Positions 33,451-45,112 of a stretch of DNA of 64,000 nt are shown here, one piece after another. Location: the NCBI GenBank assembly GCA_016648135.1, contig JADDOH010002614.1:1-64000 (forward strand), read 5' to 3'. Source of the stretch: Agrypnia vestita. Taxonomy: Eukaryota > Arthropoda > Insecta > Trichoptera > Phryganeidae. The notes beneath the pieces are model-generated. The model was not told the DNA's origin. It did not search any database and saw nothing but the letters and a program-made list of their open reading frames with translations. Every line of letters starts with the position of its first letter. The first letter of the stretch is position 1. Both the position numbers and the translations under genes were made by a program.

Positions 33451-36055
33451 CAGTACCAGCAATATCATATTGTAAGATAGGTGTAAGATGCGCAGAAAAA
33501 TATTTAGTCAAATAAGTGTCAATTTTTGCAATATTTTTGTTATTTTCTCTATATTAAATATTAAAATAGATAAACTTTCAAAATTTTAAGCAATATATTT
33601 AAAAAACAATTAAATGTTGCATTATCCTAGGAAATACACAGAAACTCGAAAACTTCAGAATATACAGACAAGTAAAGCTAAATTAAAGTGTGTAAAAACA
33701 CCAGGCATACCAGGAAGTAAACTGAGTATTGGTTTACTTTATTTATATGTAATTTATCAAAGGGGCGTGTATTTAACAGGCGTCAAAAACATCAGCGTGT
33801 GTCTTTACAGGATAAAAGCCTCCCCTGAAAATTGACAATTTTATATGCCTTCAGCCCTTCTCATCAATCTGTTACCGCTCTGTTGAGTTTTCAATCAAGT
33901 TAATAACTTTGAAAATAAAGATGAATTGCTACCCCAATTTCACTTTCGCAGGTGCGCATATACGGAAATAATAAATATTTAACTACATACATAATTATAC
34001 AAAATAATAAAATAAATTGTTATTTTTTTCAAAAAAACAAATAATAAAATAAGGAATAATATAGAAGAGTTAGTGGCTCTCTGATATTAATAACCCCATA
34101 GAAAAGATCTAGAAGCGCATAGTAGGAGCAAGTAGCTGCTACTTTCGCCTCCATAATTAGATAAAATCCAGAATGCTATCCAGAAACACTAAAACATTAG
34201 TGTACTTCGCAGACTTCGCAAGAAGTTGACAATTTCACTATTATGTATTACCATAGTATTAAAATTTGCGTACAGTTACCAAGAATATAAATTATATTCG
34301 TAAATCACTTCAGATATCCGTTATTTCAAATGTTATCTTAAAGACAAAACATTGACAATTACTTAAAACAATTCTCAAATTGGGTTTACAAATTTTAACT
34401 GTAAATTCGCACTGAAGGTGCTCTTATTTTACCAACCTTATAATATGGCCTTTATTTACTTATAATATGGCCTTACTTACTTAAATGTATAACCTGGCCT
34501 GGTTTACAGTACAGGTTGAGTTAAACTTATCCTCCTGCATAATTTAAATGAAATCAATTTACTTTCAAGCAACTCACGTCAGTTGTGAAGCATGAGAGCT
34601 TCTTTCAAATATAAAAGATACGACACGAAGGTCTAACAAAATGATGACAAGGTGAAAAAAAATTATGTCAAGGTTTAAAAAAAATGTGTCTCAAAAGACA
34701 TTTTACAATTGAATTCAGAACGTTATGTGAAGATGTTAGATGACTTCTTGGTAGCTGAACTGCAGAAATTTTCTGGTGTTAACCACAGAACATAGTTTTA
34801 GCGGGACGGAATCACGTCATGTAAGTCCAATACGTCTCTGCCACGAGTAAAATTTTCTCTAGCAAATTGATTTCCAGGAAGGGGACATAAATTGGCACTG
34901 CATTGATATTTTGAATATATTCATGTTCTAGAGCAGGCCGAAGATATTAAAAAGTTGGGATATTGAGTTATGTCTGAAATGAGTAATGATTTTTTGTATA
35001 TATTTTGTACCTAGTGTATCATTAAAAAAAATATCAATGTGTGTGGGATAAAAAAGCAAAGGCAGCAAAATCCTAAAAAATTAAAAAGTATTTTGAATGC
35101 AGTTACCGAGGATTACTAATTTAAAATGTACTGAATTCGAGATGTAATAGGACTATAGTTCTATACCTTCCCAAATCATGTTCCCAAATAAAAAAGCAAA
35201 AGGAGCAATATTCACTTCAACCAAATGACCCCCAAGAATATATCACGTAACAAAATGAAAGTTGATATCGATTTTAGACTGAAACATCATAGCAATCACA
35301 GCAATATCCAATTATGTATTAAATAGTTGAGACAACAATATCCACATTTAAAATTTAAATATTTATTAATCTTCTTCTTCTTGAGGAGCCTTCTCATATC
35401 GGAAGTTGGCGATCATTCTGGCGATTACGACTTAATTTACCACCGCATGGAACAACTTATTTATTTATACATTATACAAAAGGAAAACTGAGATAGAAAT
35501 TGTTTTTTTAAACCAATTTATATAAAATATTATATAAGATGCAGGTTTCATAAATCTCCGAGAAATTTCCTTGAGAAGAGACAGTATTTTTGTATTTATC
35601 TTAGAAACATCATATTGCTGTTTTTGATTTTATATCCCTTACGAAATAAATAATTTTAATTGATAGTTTTCCACTTAACAAGAAAATTGAAATTGTAACC
35701 GAAATATTTTTAGTACTATAAAAACAAATCAATAACTACTATCACTCAATCTTAATCCCATAAATCAATTAACCTCGTGTCCTTTTTCAAGAACGAACTC
35801 CAGGATAAAGTTGGCATCACAAAAGCAGTGTGTACTCTAGAAGGTGCCGAGTCTGTACAAATCACAAGTATCTCCTTTCAGTTATTGAGTTTGACAGTAC
35901 TTGAGAGCCTGCTAGACTCGTACAGAGGATACCGATATATCTTGTTGTCAAGTTTCAGAAAACGGATCAGTTTACAATCTCCCCAATACGTGACAAATTG
36001 ATTCGCTGTTTACTTTATAACGGTGTACAAGTTTATCTGGAGATTTTAGTTCCTG
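33451..36055. other. Mostly unique; small non-LTR scrap at 35375-35450
   Basis: Minus strand near 35450-35375 reads FRYEKAPQEEEE after a VVK(S)VVIARMIA-like segment, resembling a LINE C-terminal end. A short imperfect duplication CTTATAATATGGCCTT lies at 34437-34472. The rest is AT-rich with no gene. Confidence 0.35.
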
Positions 36056-36060
36056 TGTGT

Positions 36061-36189
36061 TTGGTATAAATTGATATACTCATAGTCAACTTTCTTTCTG
36101 ATTTTGGTATAAATTAATATGCTCATAGTCAACTTTATTTTTAATTTTGATATAAATTAATAAACTCATAGTCGTCTTTCTTTATAATT
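36061..36189. repeat. 43-bp minisatellite, three units
   Basis: Units at 36061-36103, 36104-36146 and 36147-36189, each starting TTGrTATAAATTrATA and containing CTCATAGTC. Divergence rises toward the third unit. Confidence 0.9.
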
Positions 36190-37555
36190 TTTCCATTAAA
36201 TGCACGGCGGTAAATACGTGCGCGGATGCGCACATTATGCTGTCTAAAAAATACACACCTAATTTTGAAGTAATTATCTATAAGTTAGTGAATAATATTC
36301 TTACCGATTTAGTGATCACGTTAGGGTCCAATAGGTCAATCATTAGTGAAATTATGGTATTTTGAGGCAATCGTAAAATCTGGTTTCGCATATTTATTTA
36401 TGTGTGCGGGGGTTGGGAACATGTGTGCGGACAAACATTTGTAAGTGTGCCGGCGTACACCTGCATACCTAAGATCGAAAATTGCTCGAAGTTGTAAGTC
36501 ACGTATCTATCAATTTAAAGTTGAAGATATCCTTTTCATTTAGAGTGACTTATCTCTGATATTTTTAAATAGCGGTTTTAACCAGTGTTTTGTAACACAG
36601 GTCAATATTAGTCTGTGCTCACATCTTCTTATGGTGTTTTCACCGTTGATTAAGTTTTGTTTAAAAGCCAATTTTCCAAAAAAATAAAAATTTGGTAGGT
36701 ATCTCAATTTAACAAAAGGGCTCCTTAAGGCTGGACATTCACTTTACAAGATTGAAATTCTATACTTAGTCTGACTGTTAAACAAAATATTATATCAAGT
36801 AAACATACGAGTTTGTAAAGCTTGTTGTAAATATTGATAGAGTGAAGAGCTGTGATTGAAAGAGACGAAGATGTAATTATTGTCGATGTATACATACCAC
36901 CATTTAACGTACACGGAAACACCCGAAGATGGCGAATCTGCATAAAATGTCCGATTGCATATGTCAAAATATTTATGTTGTTTTGATTATGTTTGTTTGT
37001 ATTATTAGAGTCATCGGAACACTTCATTACGCCGTTATACTCAGACTAACCGCTATTTGACACTTCTCACACGCAGGTAAGAACTCTGGTACCTTAATCG
37101 CTCGTTTTCAAAAATTGCACCGAATTAGTCGCTGGCTGTTTTGCATCTGTGTTTCACTAAATGTAAAATAAAGACATTCGATATAACCTGTGTTGCCATT
37201 AATATTTCATAGCGATGGCGTTATGCGTTTATATATGAATTGTTATTTCGCGAATGTTCTGGTACAATATGGTTATTCCAGAATTTTCTCTCTTCTTCAA
37301 CACATTTTCAAATGACGTTTTGGAAATCCTCGATAAGTAGGTACAGTTTTTATCATTTTTGACAATACTCTCAACCAGTTCTGTTATATAACCCTAGATA
37401 CTGGTATATTACAGCGGTGTAAGGTTGTGTTACGTTGGATTTAAAGTGGTTTAAGGCATTGAAAAATGCGCGCTCGTAATGTAATGGAATCACAGAATGA
37501 AATGAAAAATATTTTATGCATTAAATAAAGGAGCGTACATTTGCGTTTGATAAAT
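36190..37555. other. No gene recognised
   Basis: Unique sequence. The minus frame at 37027-36725 (100 codons) shows no domain and low-complexity Asn/Thr use. Confidence 0.4.
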
Positions 37556-37960
37556 CACGTAAAAGAGATTTGAGCAGAGACCATGTTCATGTCGCCATCC
37601 AAGCCCAGGGGCGCAGCGCCGGCAATATTAAAAACACGTTTGTACTTTTACGTGTAATCCCGAGCCAAACAATTAAATTTACGTGGGCCATTAAGCCTCG
37701 TCCACAGATATATTGCCGAAGTTTAGTGGAACAACTATTCCGGGGCAGGTAGGCTCTCGCCAGACCCAAGGAGTCGTATTTTCCAATTAGAGCCTCAAAA
37801 CCGCGCGTGTCGTAACCGTGTGACACGATACGTTTGTACAGCGTGCCGAGCAACGCGCAATACGCCGTGTGACATTTAAGGATCGCGTACATTCCGTGAG
37901 GGTTTTGTCGCGTATTTGGATGTCGCTATGTTGAGCGAAATTTGTATGTAATTGAGCGAA
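37556..37960. other. GC-raised single-copy island 6
   Basis: CpG-rich and unique, with CCAGGGGCGCAGCGCCGG and CCGAGCAACGCGCAATACGC. A 101-codon minus frame (37892-37587) exists but has no domain and overlaps other open frames, as expected from base composition. Confidence 0.35.
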
Positions 37961-38179
37961 GCGTGATCGAATAAGAAGAAATGTTAATCTGTTGTGTGAC
38001 ACGGATGCTGTGTTGGTTTAGGCACGTAAACGTACTTAAATCAAATTGGATTAACCAATTCGAACGATGGGTATACAAAAAAAAACATTTAGATTTAAAT
38101 AATTTACTACAATGCGTCTACGTATGAATACTCTTACTTACATATGTGAGTATGATATTTAATATTTCTACGTTTATTT

Positions 38180-38665
38180 AACGTTCTAGTGCCAACCTTT
38201 ATGTATGGAAGTGAAGCCTGGAATTGGCAAAAGAGGAATGAAAGTAGACTGAATGCGCTGGAAATGCGGTCACTAAGACGCTTGGTCGATAGAGTGAGGA
38301 ATGAAAAAATTAGAAGTGAATGCAATGCTGGCTATAGTGTGGTAGATAGAATAAAGAAAGGAGTGCTGAGATGGATTGGTCATGTGGAACGTATGAACGA
38401 GGAAAGGATGGTTAAGAAAATATATGAGGCGAGTGTTGAAGGAAACAGGAATAGAGGGCGTCCGCGAAAGACCTGGCACGATGAGGTACTACAAGTATTT
38501 GACGATGGCCCTGTTAAAAGCCGCAACAACCGTAGAACGTGTATGAGAAGATGTATGAATGTGGCCGAAGCAAAAGTGGTGTACCAAGATAGAAGAGTGT
38601 GGCGTTCAATCCTCTCTGCCTACCCCTGCGGGAAAACGGCGTGATGGTTAGTTTGTTAGTTATTT
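38180..38665 (+). pseudogene. Non-LTR retrotransposon C-terminal domain, longest copy (LINE-1a family)
   Basis: An uninterrupted 151-codon frame (38189-38644) encodes the part of a non-LTR polymerase after the RT: MYGSEAWNWQKRNESRLNAL, EMRSLRRLVDRVRNEKIRSE, LRWIGHVERMNEERMVKKIY, GRPRKTWHDE, and a Cys/Arg-rich end with NRRTCMRRCMNVAEAK and WRSILSAYPCGKTA. The catalytic RT (YxDD) and endonuclease lie upstream and are absent, so this is a 5'-truncated insertion, not a host gene. After the stop comes GGTTAGTTTGTTAGTTA, the short repeat tail shared by the other copies. Being open, it is probably the youngest of the six copies in the window. Confidence 0.8.
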
Positions 38666-38669
38666 AATG

Positions 38670-39375
38670 TTTCGCTTCTATATTTCTGGAAACTTATTTT
38701 TTTCATATGCATTATTTGTCGTATATGCTTGTTATTGCTAATTATTATATAGCATAAATATGCTTGTTTTTGCTAATTATTATATTGCATATACTTACTA
38801 ATTCTGTGCTTATTTGCTCATTTAATATTTTTGAAATATGCGTGCTCGAAAACATGAAAAATTGGCATGATACAAAGCGGTTCGCGTCAAACGGGGGAGT
38901 CATCGCTTAAACAGAAGAATAAGAAAATGAATCTATTTTGCTGATTTATCGTTAAATGGTACATGTCCGACGAATAGCAATCGAGATATTATTACAAGTA
39001 TTTTTTATGCCCTATGCCACCTAAAACTTTTGAGGCGTGCGTATAATTTAAATCGACAAAATAAAGACGAGCACCAAAAACCGACACAATTTTTGACAAA
39101 TATAATAGGAACCATAACACGATCTAGGTCATTATTTCCTTTTTTTTACAGTACTCCATCTTAGCCTTTTTAAAATTCTGATGTCCCCTTTTTTACATTT
39201 ACATTTTTTTTATTCAGAAATAGAATAATTCCTTAAATGAAGCCTCATTATAACTTGTTCCGGATACAATACTTTTGAAGACGTAAGAGAGGGTTTGAGA
39301 ATATTTTTTACTCCGTCAAACTAGGCTAACTGCTTATGCTATGAATGATGTTGGTAAAAAATGTTCTCAGGTTTT
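38670..39375. other. AT-rich; possible SINE-A scrap at 39230-39350
   Basis: AGCCTC, ACTCCGTCAAACTAGGCTAAC and TGCTTATGCTATGAA loosely follow the SINE-A body. Otherwise unique. Confidence 0.3.
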
Positions 39376-39381
39376 CACGGT

Positions 39382-39535
39382 CGTTCAGAATCTTCTGTGT
39401 ATAGTTTTCAGGGATATTCTGCCATGTATATGTGATCTCTCTGGCCGACGTTTCGGATCCCATTGCAGGGTCCATCATCAGGGCTGATTTCAGGCACGGC
39501 AGGATGTCCCAGAAAACTATACACAAAAGATGACG
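39382..39535 (-). repeat. Fold-back repeat carrying a hammerhead
   Basis: Left arm 39382-39424 (CGTTCAGAATCTTCTGTGTA and on to ATATTCTGCC) and right arm 39498-39535 (GGCAGGATGTCCCAGAAAAC and on to TGACG) are imperfect inverted copies. The hammerhead candidate lies between them on the minus strand. Related units are at 40462-40599 and 46815-46959. Confidence 0.75.
39444..39484 (-). ncRNA. Type I hammerhead ribozyme candidate, best preserved
   Basis: Minus strand, from 39484: GCC (stem I), CTGATGA core, T, stem II GGACCC/GGG-A-TCC (6 pairs, one bulged A, loop TGCAAT), GAAA, ACGT as a self-complementary mini stem III, cleavage triplet GTC with C at 39447, then GGC closing stem I. All invariant core bases are present. 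Stem III has no loop, so cleavage would favour a dimer of two RNAs, as described for retroelement hammerheads. Confidence 0.65.
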
Positions 39536-40204
39536 TTGGTCTTCCAACTTCCAACACTGTAAAAGCGCGTACTTCTAGACCAGAAAATAGACTTAATTTT
39601 CTATTCATTGTTAAAATGTTAAATATTTATAAAAAAACTTTTGTTTTCAAAAAATATTACGAATTTTAATTTAAATTTGAATTTAATTCATGATAAATTT
39701 ACATATACATTTGTATGCCACTGTACTGTTTTATATGTGTGATTTAAAAATCTCTTTGCAGTTTTGATTCCAGCTTCGATGATATAACTAGTTTATTTTA
39801 CATGTCTGATCGTAATGTCAGGGAAACGGATCTCAGAAATTCTACTTCTCCCTCGCGTATGCATAATCCTAGATCCCTGACACACTTTAGTGTACCACCC
39901 TTAAAAGTATTACAGCATATGCAGAAACTTTCTACAATGTTAAGCCACTGATATCATAGTTTTAATTGAATTCTCTGTGATGGATTCAAAATAAACAATG
40001 AAAAGGTTTCAAAGAGAGAGAAAAATGCGGATTATGATAATTTTATAAATTAATTTTATCTAATAAGGAGTTTTTAACATATCTCGGCTTAAATAATTAT
40101 TCTACTTCTTCAATAAATGCAAAATGACTTTGTGATGACATTATTAATATAAATAACAAGAATATACTTTGTATAAACCACTAACATATTTAATTAATAA
40201 TAAC

Positions 40205-40410
40205 TATTCCGAATTTCTGACCATCTTTTGGAGATAACTCAGACTTTTGATACTAAAAAGGGTTTTAAAATTTTACATACAAATAATATTTTGGATAACT
40301 GTTAGATAAATTAGAAAACTTGGAAATAAGAAAAAGTGTAAATTAGGTCCTTATTGAAAATATTTACCTTATGAATTTGTTTTTACATTAATACTTAATT
40401 GATTCATCTC
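40205..40410 (+). pseudogene. PLE GIY-YIG C-terminal fragment, second copy
   Basis: Nucleotide match in opposite orientation to 5734-5976. Frames read FDTKKGFKILHTNN, then KLENLEIRKSVN, against DINKGLQILHTN and KLEILEIRKSVN there. Frame breaks near 40205-40230 and 40310. It ends 52 bp before a hammerhead-bearing fold-back repeat. Confidence 0.6.
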
Positions 40411-40461
40411 CTATATATATTTTTGTTAGTTAGATTATTAGTCTACCGACACTTTAGTTTT

Positions 40462-40599
40462 CAGTCCGTTCGTTATCTTCTGTGTATAGTTTTCTGGACT
40501 GATGATGAACCCTACAATGGGATCCGAAACGTCGGCCAGAGAGGTCACATATACGCGGCAGAATATCTCAAAAAACTATACACAGAAGATTCTGAACGG
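40462..40599 (+). repeat. Fold-back repeat with hammerhead-like core
   Basis: Arms 40462-40498 and 40564-40599 are inverted. Between them CTGATGA (40499-40505), an imperfect stem II (GAACCC/GGGATC), C, GAAA and CGTC followed by GGCCAGA are present. TCTGG before the core can pair with CCAGA after it, leaving an A/GG internal loop in stem I. Confidence 0.65.
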
Positions 40600-40713
40600 C
40601 CGTGAAAACCTAAGAATATTTTTAGTGCGTTATTTAGAGGGCACTTTCAAATTATGAAAAATAAACAACTGAATTTGAAATACTCAAAAATACCATCTGC
40701 ACACCTTAAACAC

Positions 40714-40847
40714 GGCTGTGTCAAGTTGGATTATAGTATAAGTTCGTTTGAAGCATAGATTTTACGGAAACGAGTTGTTTGATTGGTAAAGAATGCAAAA
40801 ATCCATGCTTTGAACGAACTTTTACTACAATCCAACTTGATACAACC
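40714..40847. mobile_element. Small MITE, 134 bp
   Basis: About 50-bp inverted ends (40714-40763 and 40798-40847), starting GGCTGTGTCAAGTTGGATT at the left and GGTTGTATCAAGTTGGATT as the right end's complement. The centre is only 34 bp. No target duplication was resolved. Confidence 0.65.
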
Positions 40848-40859
40848 AGGCCATAGACA

Positions 40860-41240
40860 CGTGTATTATACTATCCCTACATATATTGTTATTTTTTTCG
40901 TGTATCTTCCTCATTATGAAAGAAAATTGAGACCCGTGGAACAAAAATCGTGACGCTGAAGAACCTGTCTACTGTCGTGTTTCTTATGTTAAAATGTTAT
41001 TGCAGATGATAAATAAAGTACAAAATTAGATTATTTTTTTTTCCTTGTTCTTACAATACCTGTAAAACGTTCTTATATATAATATCCACTATCGCGAAAC
41101 TCCTTAAAAGTTATAAGTTTTTTTCTAATTAACGTATCCGAGAATCCTCCGAAAACATATTCCATTTTAAGGAAATATATTTAAAAAAAAAATATAAATC
41201 AATTTCTGACATACAAAAAAATCAAATTAACGAAAAAATA
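40860..41240. other. No feature seen
   Basis: AT-rich unique sequence. Confidence 0.4.
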
Positions 41241-41247
41241 TTTTGAG

Positions 41248-41319
41248 TGCTACCGGGATTTGAACCAAAGAACTTCAATTCTATCCGGGGATGGCGTGTT
41301 ATCCATTTTCGCCACGGCA
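41248..41319 (-). tRNA. tRNA-Arg-like pseudogene or SINE head
   Basis: Minus strand, 72 nt. The D-arm and box A region reads GTGGCGAAAATGGATAACAC, like arthropod tRNA-Arg; box B reads GGTTCAAATCC; the ends TGCCG/CGGTA give five acceptor pairs with one G-T. The T stem has a mismatch and the anticodon arm is distorted, so a working tRNA is unlikely. Confidence 0.45.
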
Positions 41320-41429
41320 GTTTGGTAAGTTAACGAAAAATTTTCGACCTTTTATATGTAGTCTCTTCCGTGGGCCCAAATAATGTACCGAAACGTATTC
41401 TTCAATTTTATTCAATTTTTTACGCTTCA

Positions 41430-41702
41430 ATAGGCCAAGAGGTCAAAAAGCAAAATACATCACAAAACACCCAGGCTTCAGTAAATCACATAGATTAATT
41501 GTGACCTCATTGGGAATCGAACTCGGAACCCTGGTGTGAGAAGCCAGTGTCATGCTCTCTGAGCTACGAGAGCTGCCGAGCGAGGGACACTCCAGACTTG
41601 AATTAATCACATAGATGTTTTGTGATCTCACCGGGAATCAAACCCGAAACCCCCGATACGAGAAACTAGTGTCATACTCACTGGACTACGGGGACCGCCG
41701 TT
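41430..41702 (-). mobile_element. SINE-B, tandem tRNA-like dimer (minus)
   Basis: Two related units lie head to tail. Unit 1 (41702 to about 41592): box A GTAGTCCAGTGAGTATGACAC, box B GGGTTTGATTCCCGG, then GATCACAAAACATCTATGTG. Unit 2 (about 41586 to 41437): GTAGCTCAGAGAGCATGACAC, box B GAGTTCGATTCCC, then GTCACAATTAATCTATGTGA. Each resembles a tRNA followed by the same unrelated tail, so this is a dimeric tRNA-derived SINE. A monomer fragment lies at 45030-45110. Confidence 0.65.
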
Positions 41703-41709
41703 CGACGTA

Positions 41710-42290
41710 TAATTCTTTATTCGCGTGAACAAAACGAAAGCGCCTCCTGCTTTTGATTATATTAACATATGCATACGCTGTGATCGCTCTCAGAACTTCA
41801 CTGTTAAAAAAAATCCATTTTAGCCACTTATTATAAAAGCGTGTTTTTATTTATTATTTTAAATATAATATTTTTTTACTATTATCGTGGAACCGCTCAC
41901 CAAGCGACGATATAAATATTTAAAGCACATACATATTTCATTTTGATTTGTTGTCCAGAAATTGTAGTTGTGCCCGGTTCTGTTTAACGTACGGCCCGGG
42001 CACGCCCTGTGCGCCCCAGGGTGACATAAACCCTAACTCGGCCCTGCTTTTTCGCCAGTATTAATATCTATAAATAAGGTTCTACCATATCATTTGCGTC
42101 ATTTTTAATACTTCTCGACGTAAAACCATAATTAGTTTTCCAAAAATTATAAAGCATTTTTGATGTTAATTCGGTTGCAAAATAAAAGTGAATCCCTTTA
42201 GCTATTAAAATTCGGTAAATCCATAAATAATATCAGGTTCATCATCTCTTTATTTAATGGTAAATGGTATCCCTTTCCTTCACACTAAGG
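41710..42290. other. No feature seen
   Basis: Unique; 41960-42060 is GC-raised (GTACGGCCCGGGCACGCCC) without coding signal. Confidence 0.35.
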
Positions 42291-42292
42291 AG

Positions 42293-42790
42293 GAGGAAGT
42301 CTCATAGAAACGAAGCTATTTATATTAGAAACGTATATGAAGGTCTAATAGGCGATGGTCCAGGGCTTACAATCTGTCTTAATTGTGATCTGGCTTAAGT
42401 GATCACTCTACATAATGCAACGTTCACCAATTCCATCGTAAAAACATCCATACACTATCAAATTTTTGAAAGTTGTATATATGTTCCAAATCTGAAAATC
42501 TCCCTTATATTAATTTGATAGGACAATGCTGGAGACATCTGTAGTTCTTCTCACGAAATAGTAAATATTTATTGAGTAGCTTCTTGGTCCTGTGGTTAGG
42601 ACTCACATCTCGTGATCCAAAGGTCGCGGGTTGGAACCTCACTCCAGACCAGCAAGTTTGTCCTATTTTCATAGCACAAGCATTTTGCTTGGTTTGAAAA
42701 TAGTAAGAATGTTGATGTGATATTCCGTGTTCGCATCTCTATTAAAAAAAATTCTCAGCTGGTAATTGTGTGAACATATGCGGTTTTTTG
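42293..42790 (+). repeat. Family R2 copy d, split by a SINE
   Basis: R2 sequence runs from 42293 to about 42572 and resumes with CAGCTGGTAATTGTG at about 42755. The intact copy at 32534 has no gap here, so the SINE-A at 42576-42750 inserted into R2. Confidence 0.75.
42576..42750 (+). mobile_element. SINE-A (plus), best copy, nested in R2
   Basis: tRNA-like head: GTAGCTTCTTGGTCCTGTGG with TTAGGACTC (box A), CTCGTGATCCAAAGGTCGCG, then GGTTGGAACCTC (box B). Body: CCAGACCAGCAAGTT, CCTATTTTCATAGCACAAGC, TTTGAAAATAGTAAGAATG, ATGTTGATGTGA. End: TTCGCATCTCTATTAAAAAA. No clean target duplication was resolved. Confidence 0.8.
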
Positions 42791-42799
42791 GTAGCTTAC

Positions 42800-43640
42800 A
42801 GAGTTATTCTTGACGTGAAGAATAAAAATTCAAATAAAGCACACCAAGATGGCACGCCCCTTTTTATGCTCATTCACTCTGTCGTGATTTTTGTCTCTTT
42901 CAAACATCCCGACATACTTTCACCCAAATATATTACAGTTAAATTGCGAACAAACGAGGTGCTGAATGACGAAGGACATCCTGGCTGAAAAATCAAAGGA
43001 CAATGATTCGGGAATTTTATTCACAATCTAACTATGAGAGTCTTATTGAATAGTTGCTTTTATTAACTAGACATATTACATAGACTATAAAAATAATATT
43101 TTTTATGTATTTATTATTTACTTAATTCTTTGAATGCCATGAGTGTGTAGCATCTTTAAAATAACTTTTCAGGTTAGCGCGGTAAATTTTCTTACAGTAC
43201 GAAGAATCAAGGTTTGCTTATAAAAAAAATGAGTTGGTTAAAAATGTTTTTGTCTCCTAAAAAAGTGTAAGACCTTAAGTTTTATTTTGAAATATGATCA
43301 ATACAACAATTCAGGGTTGTGTTACAAAAATTATAATATAAGAATATGTAATTTTGTAGCTGTGGCACTCGAAAAACTGTAAGGTGTCGATTTTCACGAA
43401 ATTCGTATAAATTCTAGTATCTCGAAATCTAACGATTTTTCGCGAAGGTCATATTTTAATATTCTAGTCTATCAAGCTCTCGCGCTCTCCAAGGGATGAC
43501 TTTGACTTCTGGGACAACTTGTATTAATAACTCTGCCTTAGATTTGCTTTCTTGGTCTAGCTGTATAACGTTTACCTAATAACCGAGCACTCTGTGATTC
43601 GAAACTCTTCCCGTGAGACCTTCAACAACTTATAATTTAA
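42800..43640. other. No feature seen
   Basis: Unique AT-rich DNA. Confidence 0.4.
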
Positions 43641-43795
43641 ATTTTTTTAATTTTAATTTAATTTATATAAAATAACTTTGTAAACACCACTTTTTTTTCA
43701 ATAAAAAAGTGGTGTATACAAAGTTATTTTATATAAATTATAATTATGTCACCACAAAATAATTTTGCTGTATTTGAAGAAGAACTTATAATTTT
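43641..43795. repeat. Tight fold-back of the PLE terminal tail
   Basis: Arms 43660-43697 and 43703-43739 (ATTTATATAAAATAACTTTG on the left, AAAGTTATTTTATATAAATT on the right, meeting at CACCAC/GTGGTG) form a near-perfect 37-bp hairpin. The outer sequence TATAATTATGTCACCACAAA is the PLE tail seen at 5555-5575 and 6430-6460. The hammerhead core itself is missing. Confidence 0.7.
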
Positions 43796-43799
43796 TATT

Positions 43800-45025
43800 G
43801 CCTAGTTTTAATTCAAAACACTTAAACTCTCCCTTACGGGATCTAATATTATATATATTCGATTATTGTAATGGTCACTAACGTGAAGTATAGTGTGATA
43901 TGTGGTAGTCAAGTAAGAAGGGCATTAGTAGTAAGAATGGATTTTTGGATTTTTATTGCTTTAATAATATATTTATTTTATTAACATACTCTTATATGAA
44001 CAAACTATTAATTAATTATTTGTATTAATTTAAATTAAAAATTTAATAGCACGTTCCCAAACAGCAATTATTTGCTGGTATAAGGGGACAGGAAATGAAG
44101 TGAAATAAGTGGGTACACATATTAAATATCAGCACATTGATTTGTTAAACAGTTATCTCTTCCCCAACACTAGTCCCTTCAGCTGCTTATTGAATAGTTT
44201 TACACTATTTAATGGGAATTCCATTGTAAAATCGATCGCAGTGTATAGGAAACCATATCTCTCTCTATTAGCCCGCGGTATATCACTTCTTATATAGTCT
44301 CTTGTTCTTGTTCTTGTGTGTTGTCTATGTACGTCACTGTTCTGGTAAAGGATGATATTCGTTTTTAATATTTTTTTCTTTATTTTATGTCATCTTTATC
44401 TTTTCCACATAGATCAGATCTTCTAGGTTATTACGATTTATATTATTATCTAGGCATGCCGGTGATTTTGTACAAGTCAGTGGTTATGATGAATCGATCT
44501 AGATTGAAGATTATTTTAAGGACTCTGTTTAAAGTTCTTTGTATCATTCCCTGCGCCTGTGACCAAATAATAATGACATATAAAATATGAGGGAGAATAA
44601 AAGGATGTAGATAATTTTTTTAGTTCTTGTATCAAATAGTTCAGCTCTTTTCGTCACACCAACTATAGGCCCAATTTTTTTAAAAGAGCTCGAATATGAT
44701 TCGCCCATGAAGTCTCTCATCTATTTCAAGCCCCAGATATTTCACACAATCACTTTGTTTTATATCCCTTTATAGAAAGGGTTAGGCTTAAAGGCGGTTT
44801 ATTTTTTGCTTTAGAATCATGTAAGTAGTTTTTTTTACATACTAAGTGTATTTTTATTCAGCTACAAAAGTACATATATTCACTTTTTGCGGATGAAAAA
44901 ATTACAGGAAGACGATTTGTTTATAATAGTAAATAGTTATTTGAGTATATTAAACTATCTTAGCTAAGTAATCTTATAAAATAATTAGTTAAATAGTGAT
45001 ATAAAGCTAAGTGCGGATGACACTG
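43800..45025. other. No feature seen
   Basis: AT-rich unique sequence, short frames without domains. Confidence 0.4.
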
Positions 45026-45112
45026 ACTTTCGAGTTTGATTCCCGGTGAGATCACAAAGAATCTATGTGATAAACTCAAGCCTGGAGTGTTTTTGTGATG
45101 TATTTCGGTACA
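45026..45112 (+). mobile_element. SINE-B fragment (plus)
   Basis: CGAGTTTGATTCCCGGTGAG, ATCACAAAGAATCTATGTGA and AAGCCTGGAGTGTTTTTGTG match SINE-B from box B to the 3' end. The 5' half is missing. Confidence 0.65.

Noticed and set aside
36061..36189. CRISPR-like array
   Set aside because: Three contiguous 43-bp units with no spacers in a eukaryotic context; a minisatellite.
37587..37892. 101-codon minus ORF
   Set aside because: Composition-driven frame in a GC island; no domain recognised.
39326..39608. Two 66-73 codon minus ORFs
   Set aside because: They cover the fold-back repeat and hammerhead; the frames are incidental to the structured repeat.
41248..41319. Functional tRNA-Arg gene
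   Set aside because: Anticodon arm distorted and T stem mismatched; kept only as a tRNA-like relic.
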